From positions 56,996,312 through 57,060,311 of the forward strand of contig NC_087066.1 in the NCBI RefSeq assembly GCF_963678635.1: a stretch of 64,000 nt of DNA, written 5' to 3'. Each line of letters starts with the position of its first letter. The first letter of the stretch is position 1. Positions 1 to 9,580 of this stretch are shown piece after piece. The notes under the pieces were generated by a model. That model was not told the DNA's origin. It worked only from the letters and a program-made list of their open reading frames with translations, and ran no database searches. Both the position numbers and the translations under genes were made by a program. The stretch comes from Symsagittifera roscoffensis (Eukaryota; Xenacoelomorpha; Acoela; Convolutidae).

Positions 1-820
1 GTATTACTCTTACATAATCTCTTATGTAAGATATTGTACCTATTGCTTGACTTGAGATTGATTGTGGAAAGCTTATAAATGCGGGATGAGACCATTCGGG
101 GTCCCAAACATAATCTGATTGTTCTGTGATAGCGGTATCATCGTTCGAATTTTGAGGTCTAAAATTTTTTCTTGCTTGTGCAATTAAATCAATATTGTGT
201 GTGAAATAATCTATTATGAACCATGCCAAAATTTTTTGTAAATCGTGTTTGGTATGTTGTGAAACGTCGTCTTTCGTGAAATTTTCTTTAATGATGTTTA
301 AATAGCTAGAGAGTAGTGTGATTTCATGTCGTACTCTTAAATGTTTAGATGTTTCTGTCGGTGAGACATTTGTTAATGGGATTTCGTTTTCTAATATCGA
401 AATATAACTATATATTATTGCGAAAACTTCATTAGTGAAAATGGAGTTTGCTCTTTGTGAGTTATGGTATTGGATGCTTTTTATATATTCTGAAAAAACT
501 TTTGAAAATTCTAAATCAAGATCGTCTGTTTGAATTGTATATTTTCTATTATTATGGTTTGGTGAGGTGAATTCTATGGAGTAGATTCCATACTGTTGTG
601 TTATGTTGCATATATCTTTTAAGTAGTGATCTATGATTTGTCTTTTGATTTTTACATCGGGGAACTCTGTTTTACATGGACTGATTCCGGGTTCAAATAA
701 GTTTACGAGTAAATTTTGACAAAATATGTGTTGTCCTCTATCAGTATCTGCATCTACTATAAAAGGAAAGATTTCATCGTCATCTGGAGTTTCGTCACCT
801 GGGGTGTGTGTTGAACTCAT
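1..820 (-). CDS. Unrecognised acidic ORF, partial, of the left terminal element
   Basis: Reading the minus strand from the ATG at 820-818, the frame stays open for at least 273 codons and runs off the left window edge, so the 3' end is missing. This is the longest open frame in the window. The start is rich in Asp, Glu, Thr and Pro (begins MSSTHTPGDETPDDDE). The rest is a mixed, mostly helical-looking sequence with no zinc knuckle, protease, polymerase or transposase motif that I recognise. The ATG lies inside the end of the upstream 155-aa ORF, giving a 26-nt overlap in the +1 frame relative to it. Its open length in AT-rich DNA, together with the paired terminal repeats, suggests a real gene of a mobile or virus-like element, possibly a Gag-like protein. 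That role is inference from position only. Confidence 0.6.
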   Translation of the reverse strand, partial: MSSTHTPGDETPDDDEIFPFIVDADTDRGQHIFCQNLLVNLFEPGISPCKTEFPDVKIKRQIIDHYLKDICNITQQYGIYSIEFTSPNHNNRKYTIQTDDLDLEFSKVFSEYIKSIQYHNSQRANSIFTNEVFAIIYSYISILENEIPLTNVSPTETSKHLRVRHEITLLSSYLNIIKENFTKDDVSQHTKHDLQKILAWFIIDYFTHNIDLIAQARKNFRPQNSNDDTAITEQSDYVWDPEWSHPAFISFPQSISSQAIGTISYIRDYVRVI

Positions 821-1262
821 TTTTCCGTTCGATGACTGTTAATATGTAATTATTGATGTGTCGAATTGGTTGATTCCAATTGTATAAATGTACTGGTTTG
901 TGTTTATACTGCTTTTTTATTCTTCTTTTTCCTCTTTGTGATGAATTTGAAGTTGTTTCTGAGTCAGAAAAATATAATTGATCGTGTTGTGGGTAATTTT
1001 TATCTATTGATTCTTTTAATTTGTAAAGTTCGTCTAAACTGTTGGTTTCTGATTCTGAAAATGCGTTTCGATTTTTTGAAAATCTTTTTCGTGTTATTTG
1101 TCTTTGTTTAGTTATTATTTTCCTCTTTAGTGTTTGTCGTTTTGTGCGAATGTATCCAACTGTTTGTGTATGAGGTGTGATTACAAGGTCGTATTTTTTG
1201 TTATCTATTTCACAATTGTGTAAAATGATTGTTTGTTTATTTCCTAGGTTTTTAAATGACAT
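795..1262 (-). CDS. Unrecognised basic 155-aa ORF of the left terminal element
   Basis: An ATG-started minus-strand frame of 155 codons. The protein is strongly basic, with Lys/Arg clusters at about residues 38-65 and 110-120, and has a Ser/Asp/Glu/Thr-rich stretch at about 95-108. I see no signal peptide, membrane segment or Cys/His knuckle. The basic and acidic patches would suit a nucleic-acid-binding or nuclear protein, but no family is recognised. Its last 26 nt overlap the start of the next ORF (1-820), a compact arrangement typical of viruses and retroelements and unusual for host genes. The downstream ORF is in the +1 frame, so a standard -1 ribosomal frameshift would not join them; reinitiation at the overlapping ATG is simpler. 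Confidence 0.55.
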   Translation of the reverse strand: MSFKNLGNKQTIILHNCEIDNKKYDLVITPHTQTVGYIRTKRQTLKRKIITKQRQITRKRFSKNRNAFSESETNSLDELYKLKESIDKNYPQHDQLYFSDSETTSNSSQRGKRRIKKQYKHKPVHLYNWNQPIRHINNYILTVIERKNEFNTHPR

Positions 1263-2191
1263 AAGGTTTAGAATGACGGATGCAAAGGTTGTTAAATGAT
1301 TTCTATTTTCTTAAACTGTTAGTTCTTATGATTTTTTGGTTAGCTTAACCTGGGTCTATTTGTTCAGGGTTGGAGAGAAAAGTATATCGATTCCGAAGAA
1401 TGATTTTTACTTTCTCGTGACTAGTATAAGCTAAGGTGTTAACTTACTTAATCTTACTTAGGGGTAGTGATTGTGTTCAAGGGTTGGAGAATAGTAAATC
1501 GATCCACAAGGTTCAGGTATAATTAGAACGCGAGTAGTTCGTTAGATACTATTTTAAACTTACTAAGTCTAAGATTTATCCTGGGTCTGGTAAAAGGGGG
1601 GATCAAGTGAAGGATGAATAACCGAAGTTCTTCACTGTTTATCCTAATTTGAATGATTAGTTTTGTTTAAAAATTTCTATTAGTCTTGGGTTTTTAGAAA
1701 GGGTTGGGTAGTGAATCGACGTTTGAGGTCGTTAGACACTAATTAAGTGGGTGGGGGAGAACAAAATTGTTCTGTTTGATCCAAGGATAAGCCTTGATGA
1801 TCAAATTTGAGATTTTAATTAAGTAGAAAATGATTTAAGATCCAAGGATAAGCCTTGATGATCTGATTTTAAATTAAGTGATTTTAAGTTTTAATAAAGT
1901 TTTAAATTTGTGTAAAGGAAAGATTTAGTGTTTTATGATATTAGTGAGTTGATGATTGCTGTTATGTTTTAGGTGATGAAGCTGGAACAACAAGATGATT
2001 TATGATTACTAACCATTTATTGTCATGCTACTAATTTTTATTTTTATTTTCCAATAAATATTTTTCAAACATGTTTTGTATAATACTGCAGAGTTTTAGG
2101 AAAACGATCTTAGATCTTTTTATCAATCGTTATTGTATAATATTAATTTTGTTTAGCGCCTGAAATGATTTTGAAGATTAACTTCAAGGTT
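1263..2191 (-). repeat. Repeat-rich non-coding leader of the left terminal element
   Basis: About 930 bp without a credible ORF lies between the 77-aa and 155-aa ORFs. A 25-bp sequence occurs twice in direct orientation, at 1778-1802 and 1839-1863 (61-bp period). It contains AAGG...CCTT, able to form a small stem. Three looser repeats share GGGTTGG...GTA/GTG...ATCGA near 1370, 1481 and 1701, followed by gt/tcgttaga-type sequence at about 1540 and 1730. The organised repetition suggests a regulatory or packaging leader rather than neutral spacer. That reading is inference. Confidence 0.45.
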
Positions 2192-2425
2192 TTACGTTTG
2201 CAAATGGAAATCTAAATTCATTGCAAGTAGTATTCGAAATATAAAAGTTTGTTCTGGCTTTTGCCGAACTATCATATAACTATACGGCAAGTTTCTACTT
2301 TGTCGTATGTCGTCTTTGGTTCGAAGTCTTCTTCCAATTCCGGGTAGTTCTGTTATGGTTCGGAATATTGGCTCTGATCTATTGAGTCGGAGAGACATTT
2401 CAATTAAATTATTGTCGTATAACAT
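2192..2425 (-). CDS. Unrecognised 77-aa ORF next to the terminal repeat
   Basis: An ATG-started minus-strand frame of 77 codons beginning 76 nt inside the candidate primer-binding site. The product is basic and Arg-rich (RLNRSEP, GIGRRLR, RQSRN) and ends in a hydrophobic tail. No family is recognised. The same frame is present at 63671-63904 on the plus strand in the second copy of the element. Most residues are conserved there, but one CAA codon has become TAA. Conservation of start, length and stop between two independent insertions supports a real coding sequence. Confidence 0.5.
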   Translation of the reverse strand: MLYDNNLIEMSLRLNRSEPIFRTITELPGIGRRLRTKDDIRQSRNLPYSYMIVRQKPEQTFIFRILLAMNLDFHLQT

Positions 2426-2500
2426 TTTGTAAATGTTTTTGTCTAATTTCTAATCTAATTTTGGTTAATTCTAATCTAGTAAGGTCTTGTTCGAGACTTA

Positions 2501-2511
2501 TGGTCGCACCA
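2501..2511 (-). other. Candidate tRNA primer-binding site
   Basis: On the minus strand TGGTGCGACCA starts 2 nt after the CA that ends the 410-bp terminal repeat. Primer-binding sites of LTR elements begin with TGG, the complement of the tRNA CCA end. The 11 nt are identical in the right-hand copy at 63586-63596, with the same TC spacer. The matching tRNA was not identified. Confidence 0.4.
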
Positions 2512-2513
2512 GA

Positions 2514-2923
2514 TGGGTTATGACTGGAGTGTATAACTCATAGAGTAATTTCGGATAGGGTACACCGTCTGCTCGTCACGCTATCTTATTTTCGGCCGGA
2601 TAGATTCGTGCAACTTCTTAGTCTAATACCGATCCTAATCTTACTCTTATACTATCTAGTCTCAGGTTGTTTAACTAGTCTCTGCTAGGCTCAATAGATC
2701 TAGGGTATACTGGTTTATTGCGGCTGCTGAAGTGCTCGGGAGAGTCCAACTAATTTCTAAGTTAAATTCAAATCTCTCTGGTGCTGAAATTACAAGTAAC
2801 TTCAGCACTTACAAATAAGTGGGTTGTTAGTTAGATGGATCATGATTGGTTAATATTAAATACTTTACATTGGTAAAACATTTAATTTATCCAATCATAA
2901 AATATAGTTTAGATCAGGTTCCA
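2514..2923 (-). repeat. 410-bp LTR-like terminal repeat, left copy
   Basis: On the minus strand this begins TGGAACCTG and ends AACCCA, so it has TG...CA ends. A diverged inverted copy of exactly the same length lies at 63174-63583. A TATA-like AGTATAAGAG is readable on the minus strand near 2650 and an AATAAA near 2715. Homology to the unrelated repeat E starts immediately outside 2923, so 2923 is a true element boundary. An LTR is the best explanation; a long terminal inverted repeat of a DNA element is the alternative. Confidence 0.5.
2781..2808. other. 28-nt hairpin inside the terminal repeat
   Basis: Stem GTGCTGAA/TTCAGCAC, one A-C mismatch, then TTAC/GTAA around an AA loop. The right-hand copy (63289-63316) forms the same hairpin perfectly, with 13 bp. 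Confidence 0.6.
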
Positions 2924-4480
2924 ACAGTGAAAGAACTAAAAACTATTAAAAGTTGCGTCACAGAGTTGCTTTTTTTACAGAAGCTCAAAATAAACTTTTG
3001 TCCAATTGACTTTTACATCCAATCCAACTGACAAATGTCAATAAACGCGGCGAAGACGCTGATTCAAACTGTCTCGGTTTTTTTCTCAATAAAAAGTCAC
3101 ACAAGTTTGAGATCTGTTTGATTTTTGGTTCGTCTGAGTTTTTCCTTTTGACTTCAGTTTCATCTGCTAAGAAAAACGAGAACTTCTCCAAAAACGAGAG
3201 TGCCATAGCGGAGAAAACGTGATTGACTTTCAGTTTCTAAAAGGAACCTAAAAATTAGATTCCTCAGAAGATTTGAAAAAAGCTATTTTTTATCGGGTTT
3301 TCTGAATTTGCGTGACTTTTATCAAAAAAATGTCAATCAATAAGGTTCTTGTTAAACTTAAAAAATAAATTTGAAACTCATACACGCTGTTTTGATTTTT
3401 TTTTTTCAAATTAATCAGTCGTTTTCTAGTAAAATTTACTATAAAAAAATATATTTTCGTCTGAATTGCAAGAATTTTTTGTTGGAATTTTTCAACAAAC
3501 ATTGAGAACCAATGATTGGAATATGTAAAATCTTGCTTTATAGTTGCTTTGCCTACCGCGGGAGCGTTCAAAATTTAAAAATTGAAAAGATCGCTTACAC
3601 AAAAAACTTACGGTAAATGATCTTTTAAATATCTCTAGACATTTGAACGCTTAGGAACATTTTGCCCTCCTTTTTTTGCTCATTTTAAGGTACTTTTTTA
3701 GGGTACTTTTTTTTAAATTCGATTGGTTGCAACAAAGGTCTTTTTAAAAAATTTTTAAATTAGAAATTTGGAGTGAGACATATACGATTAATTTACACCG
3801 ATTAACACGATAAATAGATACTCTTTTCCCCGAGCTTTTATCCCGAACTTTCGTGAAACACGCCAAAAAGTCAATAAAATTTATGCCTAGTATTGCGCTT
3901 TTTTGGTTAAAATTATATATCAGTGCGCACTATTAAGTACTTTTTGGGTCTCAAAATTAGCTTGCGTAGTTTTTGACGCATAATATTTTTTCGTCTACTC
4001 AAAATGGGGCAAAACATGGGGCTAAATTGGTCAGAAACAGTTGGCGTAAATGGGTACGAAAAGTTCCCTTACATCAGAGTTTAATTTAACCCCATTACAA
4101 CCACGCTTACGTGGTCAGTTCTGCTTTTTTCGCAGTTGATACTTTCCGCAGCAATTGCTTGGTTTATCTAACGTCATACTAATAGCCTTTTTTGCTATGT
4201 TTCCGGTATATTTATAGCTATTTTCATCCTCTGATTATTAGATTTCTATCTTTGAGTTTATTGTGTTTTTGTTTTTCTTCTTTAATTCAATTTGTTGTTT
4301 TTTCTTTATCATCATTTTCTGCGATTTTTTTTAATATTGATACTAACATCCTTTTTTTGAAAAATTACAGTGGTTCTACTGTCAGGGTTGCGTGTATGGC
4401 TTGATAGATACCCGATTGGCAATGTTCAGACAAAATTTTATTCCACCTTTCGTAGAATTGACGGAATGCTTCTGCTTGGG
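2924..4480. repeat. Repeat E, older diverged copy
   Basis: This stretch matches 14528-16100 throughout with scattered substitutions and small indels, and in part 8465-9402. Shared landmarks include the tract near 2930-3010 (acagtgaaag...), the tract around 4000-4100 (caaaatggggcaaaacatgg) and the end at ttctgcttggg. The left end is cut by the terminal element at 2923, so that element inserted into, or is joined to, repeat E. Open frames here (2846-3031, 2985-3206, 3290-3571, 4192-4404) are short, AT-driven and not recognised. Confidence 0.8.
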
Positions 4481-4680
4481 NNNNNNNNNNNNNNNNNNNN
4501 NNNNNNNNNNNNNNNNNNNNNNNNNNNNNNNNNNNNNNNNNNNNNNNNNNNNNNNNNNNNNNNNNNNNNNNNNNNNNNNNNNNNNNNNNNNNNNNNNNNN
4601 NNNNNNNNNNNNNNNNNNNNNNNNNNNNNNNNNNNNNNNNNNNNNNNNNNNNNNNNNNNNNNNNNNNNNNNNNNNNNNNN
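4481..4680. other. 200-N assembly gap
   Basis: Exactly 200 unknown bases lie between the end of repeat E and the first copy of the large duplicated unit. The round length suggests an arbitrary spacer. Confidence 0.99.
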
Positions 4681-4778
4681 AAGTTTATTGGCTAATCTTA
4701 TTGACATTTTCAGCAATAATAACTGTAGTCGAGCATTCTGAGCTACGTGAACAACAACGGTTCACTCCTGTTCTGCAT

Positions 4779-5170
4779 TAGAGACGTGGCGTGCGCGGGA
4801 AGTTTTCTAGGGGGGGGGGCAGTTTTAGGTCGACCAATTTGATTTTCCGAGCTCCGAAAATACACTAAGGACCCTATTTTGTCAAAATTTTTGTGCGCCG
4901 CAGACAAAATTTTCAAAAAAATGCCAAAGGCGTTTTTAGGCACTTTTTTGGAAAAGAAAATGACCAAAAAGTTGCGCTTTTCCGGAGCCCGCTCCCCCTC
5001 AAATTTAGTTATATGGGCGCCCAAGGCGCTTTTGGAAAAATTTTTGATATTGGCCGGCCAAAAATTGATCTCGTAAAACGTTACCAAAAGGGGGACCCTT
5101 TGGATAAATTTGGCAACCCAAATTGAAGAGGGGGCTGTCGCCCCCGCCTTTCGCCCTCTTCGGCACGCTA
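4779..5170. mobile_element. hAT-like MITE, copy 1
   Basis: A 392-bp element bounded by imperfect inverted ends: left ...GTGGCGTGC, right CTTCGGCACGCTA. CTGCAT lies directly outside both ends (4773-4778 and 5171-5176), consistent with most of an 8-bp hAT target duplication. The GCGTGCCGAAG-type terminus is common among invertebrate hAT elements. The internal frames on both strands are not genes. Confidence 0.55.
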
Positions 5171-5622
5171 CTGCATACAGCCGTCATACTATACCGGTCC
5201 ATGTAATGACAAAAGTTACGTAATCTTCCTGTCTCAAGATTAAACGCATCATAAAAATAGTTTTTAAATTTGTAAGCTAACACTTTAGTCCAGGTTGCAC
5301 CTAAACAAATTAAGAAATTGTTTTTGAAGCTGATAGTTTTGTTGACAAATCGTGAGGTAATTATCTTAATTAGGGAAGATTGGCCCCAGACTGAGTATCT
5401 TTTTGAGTCTGTCAATCAATCATCCATCACTTAAATACGTTGGTCTGCTAAAAGACTCTTTTTTTATGTCAAAAGATTGGTCTGCTAAGCGATCGGTTCC
5501 CATCAGTACAATATTTCTTTCAACCTAACTCACACGTTTGCTTCAATCACGATCTGATACATTAAAAATCCCATAGCATTTGTTCTCTGCTTTATTTGTT
5601 GCTAGTGCTTGAAAATAGTTAA

Positions 5623-5690
5623 GCGTCCGTGGCTAATTGGTTAATACGTGAGACCCATAATCTCCAGGTCGCAGCATCAATTGAGACACG
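5623..5690 (+). pseudogene. tRNA-Met-like sequence, copy 1 (decayed tRNA or SINE head)
   Basis: The segment has an A-box-like TGGCTAATTGG and an anticodon arm GAGA-CCCATAA-TCTC whose 7-nt loop carries CAT at the anticodon position. AGGTCGCAGC follows, where the variable and T arms should start. The acceptor ends and T stem do not pair well and position 33 is C instead of T, so it is unlikely to be functional. It could equally be the head of a SINE. Confidence 0.35.
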
Positions 5691-6224
5691 TTCCCGAGTT
5701 TGTACTAATTCGAGGCTTATTGCTATTTTTTCGTTTTTAAATTTTTAGAGATGTTCCTTTGCCGTGCTCTTCGCGTCTTTGGGTTCTTTTCCAGTTCTTT
5801 TCCGTATGTTGTTATAAATAGGTTATTTCTACTTTTGTCATGCAAGAGACAGTTACTAAATCAAATCTGCGAGTAATTGGTGAGCGAAATGTGTGTTTAT
5901 TTTAAATAAAAATCTCGACTTAGTGATATAATTGAGTAGATGTCGTTTTGCATCTTCAATTTTTCGACTCTAAATTAATTTTTTGCGCAATGACATCTGA
6001 TTGTACTTCAATGTTTAAACTGCCTAAAGATGAGTTGACTTCAAACCAGGGGCGGATCCAGCATTATCTCGAGGGGGGAGGTCGATCATATTAATTTTTT
6101 GAGCACTCAACACTGTAAACACCCATTTTTTCCAAACTTTTCAAAAAACAGTTCAAGAACGCAGGAAAGAAACAGGTCAAAATATGTTTTGCGCCGCAGT
6201 CGAATTTTTGTTTTGAAAAACAGG

Positions 6225-6707
6225 TCAAAATTTTTTGACCAAAAAATCGCATTTTTTTGGCATGCGCTCCCCTTCAAAATAAGTATATATTGGCGCCGAA
6301 GTCGCCTTTACAGAGTTTGCATCCGAAAGAATTTCGGAAAAAAGTGCTAGGGTTTGTTCAACATCTTTCACCTCAACTGAGTTCGTAACCAGGTATACTG
6401 GAAGAAGTTTAATGAGATGCACTACTTGTAGGGTTGCATCTGCAAAACGTTCTTTCAAATCTGACATCAGAAAATCAAGAAACGGCAAACACAGTTCTTG
6501 TCGATAATAGTATTCGGCTGACCGTTTTTCTGTTTGTCTTCGTCTGTAATCAAGCTCAGCTGGACCTAACTCTTTAACACCTCGTATAATTTTGCTGAAG
6601 CAACCAGAACCAGAACCTTCTCGCCACTTCTGGAAGGCTGGCTGAAGACTCAAGCACGCTTTTAGTTCAAGAACTGGTGTTTTCGTTACTCCAAGAAAAT
6701 GCTTCAA
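6225..6707 (-). pseudogene. hAT transposase C-terminal fragment (52-kDa repressor/ZMYM-like), copy 1
   Basis: A 160-codon open frame. Residues about 60-85 carry the pattern EYYYRQELCLPFLDFLMSDL followed by KERF. This matches the conserved block of hAT transposases of the P52rIPK/ZMYM1 group, in which a YYR...PFLD..I..L..RF motif lies ahead of the dimerisation region. The last 40 or so residues (encoded by 6225-6345) derive from MITE sequence, so the true C-terminus is lost. The RNase H-like DDE core is not visible. The rest of the protein survives only as an N-terminal piece at 6781-6948. It is a non-functional remnant, identical in the duplicate at 12298-12780. Confidence 0.7.
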
Positions 6708-6780
6708 AGTTCACATAGACACCAAAAATTCTGTGCTAGTTAAATATGGCAGGTAAGAAATGCAACCAGAAGCAGCATAG

Positions 6781-6948
6781 TCACCTGGCCATTGACTGAT
6801 CTCTTCTAATGTCTGAGTAACTAAGGTCAGGTGCCGAGTCAGGTTCAGGAGATGGAGTTTTTACTTTCTTCTGGAAGAATGATCGCATCGTCTTCTCCGT
6901 CTTCTGAGGTTTGGAAAAGTCGCTGGATTTTGATAGTCGTTTTGACAT
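6781..6948 (-). pseudogene. hAT transposase N-terminal fragment, copy 1
   Basis: A 55-codon minus-strand frame from ATG 6948-6946 to TGA 6783-6781. It begins MSKRLSKSSDFSKP and contains MRSFFQKK with Lys/Ser/Pro-rich flanks. This is typical of the first exon of hAT transposases related to ZMYM-type proteins (basic start, then S-F-F-x-K-K). It is followed downstream on the same strand by the C-terminal fragment, with the zinc-finger and catalytic parts missing. Confidence 0.5.
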
Positions 6949-8827
6949 TCTGGGATCGATATCAAGGAGTTATAATGACAATATGGTGTGTAGTAGGATT
7001 TTGAATGAAGTAATTTTGGTAAGGGTTTGAGCTGCTTATATAGTAAAATTTGACTGATGTTATCAGACTATGCAATTACAGGTGCGAAAAAGTTATGTGT
7101 TAAAGTGAAAACATTTAACCCCTCAAATTGAGGTATGAAAATGCGTTCAAAATATGGGGCCTCAAATTGAGGTGTGAAAATGAGCTTTTCAAAATAGTAC
7201 CTTTTAATCTTCTGACTTGTCAGGTACCTGTCAAAAAAACATGCCTCACAATGGTAACTTTGATTGTGCGCCGAAGGCGCTTTTGAAAATTGGACTGGGT
7301 CCTCACAAAATCTATATAGTAAAAAAGTACCCATAAGGAGGACCCTTTGGTTAAAAAAATTGTGCTCAAGGATTGAGAGAGCAGTCAACCCCCACCCCCC
7401 CCCCCCTCGGCACGGTACTCCATTAACATAACACTGCGTTTTGGGCCATTATTGAATAAGCCAGAACTATTCTAGCCTTCTCTACCAGGAAAACATTTTT
7501 TTCGAGTTGTTGTCATTTTTTTCAAGATCCAAGTGTCTGTGCTACCACACCATTGAAGAATGGGTTATGACTCGCAGTTGGTTTTTCAAATTTGGTGGTT
7601 TTTGCTATTGATAGTCGCAATGAATAAATTGGATCTTTGTTAGTCTTTTTTTTATTCAACCACTTTGCCGGAACTATCGCAAAAATTTTGTTTTCTCTTT
7701 TTTTGCAGGCTCATTTCATGCTTAGAAGTTGTTTTTAATCTTAGTTAACAGTTCGTCTTGCGCGTTTAACCATTTATCTTAAGCTATCTAGCACATGAGC
7801 ATTAAAAGTCTTATGAACATGAATAAACCTCTGCTCTCTGTTGTTGCTTCTGTTGTACCTTGCTGTTGCAGTTGCGTTTTCTTGTTGCTTCAGTTGCTCT
7901 TGATGGTTGTCGTGTCTCCTGGTTCCTTCCTCATCTTGGGCTGAGACGCGGTTGAATAATCTCTTTTCCTTTTTTCTGATGCTTGTTCTTAGCTCTTTTC
8001 TGTTTTTTTTTCTGGTAACACTTGCTGGCCATCGCCCGCTTTTTGTGTTTTAATTTCCCATTCATTTGTCTCTCCGAAAAGAAAAACTTGCAGAACTTTT
8101 AATATTGGTTATAAATAGACTTAACCACAGCTGATTTCTACATTTTTAAAAACTAAATCTGTGGGTAACCCGTCTCAACTCTCTAGCAAGAGTCACACCG
8201 AGTGTGAAATCGAAAAACAATACGCGGAGCAAACTTGTATAATATCGTTTATCGAAGGATAGACACAATCACCTCGTGCTATCATGTTAAAAGTTTCACC
8301 TAGCTTAGAGAATAGACTGTTTCAGCTTTGGTAATATTACACCTTTCTCTTTTTCTTAGAAGGTATGCATACAGACATCATATTAAAGGTCAAGATCGAT
8401 AAACAACACTTACATGAACTTAATCAAGGTTACAGTTTTACTAATCCTACTGCGTCGAATTACACAGTGAAAGCACTAAAACTATTAACAGTTGCGTCAC
8501 AGAGTTGCTTTTTTTTACAGAAGCTCAAAATAAATTTTTTTCCAATTCACTTTTACATCCAATCCAACTGATAATTATCAATAAACGCGGCGAAGACGCT
8601 GATTCAAACTGTCTCGGTTTTTTTCTCAATAAAAAGTCACACAAGTTTGAGATCTGTTTGACTTCTGGTTCTTTTGAGTTTTTCCTTTTGACTTAAGTTC
8701 AATTCAGTTTCATCTGCTAAAGTCAAAGCAAGTTTTTTCTCCAAAAACGAGAGTGCCCATAGCGGAGAAAACGTGATTGACTTCCAGTTTCTAAAAGAAA
8801 CCTGAAAACTAGATTCCTCAGAAGATT

Positions 8828-9580
8828 CAAAATTAAAAAAGTTTTTTTTATCCGGTTTTCTGAAATTGCATATCAAAAAAATATCAAACAAAAAGGTTCT
8901 TAAATTTAAAAAAATTTAAAGCTCATCCTCGTTGTTTTGATTTTTTTCTCATATTAATCAGCCCTTTTCCATTAAAATTTACCATAAAAAATATATTTTC
9001 GTCTGAATTGCAAGACATTTCGTGGTTTTTTGTTCGAATTTCTTAACAAACTTTGAGAACCAATTATTGGAATATGTAAAATCATGCTTTATAGTTGCTT
9101 TGCATGCCGCAGGAGCGTTCAGAATTTAAAAAATTGAAAATATCCCTTGCACAAAAATTTAAGGTAAATGATCTTTTAAATATCTCAAGACATTTGAACG
9201 CTTAGGAACATTTTGCCCTACTTTTTTTGCTCATTTTAAAGTACTCTTTTTAGGGTACTCTTTTTAAAATTCGATTGGTTGCAACAAACATCTTTTTATA
9301 AAAATTTTTAATTAGAAATTAGGAGTGAGACAATTCCGAATAATTTACAGCGATTAACACGATAAATAGATACTTTTTTCCCCAAGCTTTTTTCCCAAAA
9401 TTTTAAAGCCGCAAATTTATTTCTTTGTAATTTACAGCGGGCTATCTTTTTTAAGTTTGTGAATCATGAAAGCTGTAGTAATTATAAGATTTCTTAAATA
9501 ACCCTACGTTTGAACACAAAAATATTGTTCCGACCACTCTCCAAAGAGTGGGGGGGGGGGACTGGCATAGAATCGGTTTT
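8828..9580. repeat. 753-bp tandem duplication, unit 1
   Basis: Starts at caaaattaaaaaag and ends at actggcatagaatcggtttt; followed immediately by a near-identical unit. The junction is head to tail with no spacer. A poly-G run of about 12 in this unit is shorter in the next. The first ~575 bp are also present at 14906-15482. Confidence 0.9.

Larger units (their letters stand above)
6047..7415 (-). mobile_element. Composite, internally deleted hAT transposon, copy 1
   Basis: The left end at 6047 is CAGGGGCGGATCCAGC, a terminus typical of hAT elements. The right side (about 7370-7415) ends in a poly-C tract and CTCGGCACGGTACTCC, resembling a different hAT terminus, so the ends do not form a simple pair. 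Inside are two separated minus-strand transposase pieces, at 6781-6948 (N-terminus) and 6345-6707 (C-terminal domain). MITE-like sequence with GCGCCGAAGGCGC lies on both sides. It looks like a decayed element assembled from two hAT families. Confidence 0.6.
4681..9402. repeat. Large duplicated unit, copy 1
   Basis: Matches 10752-15482 almost base for base, with an offset of 6,071-6,079 caused mainly by homopolymer length. It contains a small hAT-like MITE, a tRNA-like sequence and a decayed hAT transposase. From 7420 to 8827 there is AT-rich sequence with a frame at 8365-8571 that recurs only because the DNA is duplicated; no product is recognised. The near identity implies very recent duplication or unresolved haplotypes. 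Confidence 0.9.

Noticed and set aside
1-2923. Assignment of the terminal element to a named virus family
   Set aside because: Overlapping ORFs and long terminal repeats are suggestive, but no polymerase, capsid or other diagnostic motif is visible in the window.
4370-4781. Frames spanning the N gap
   Set aside because: They are open only because unknown bases contain no stops.
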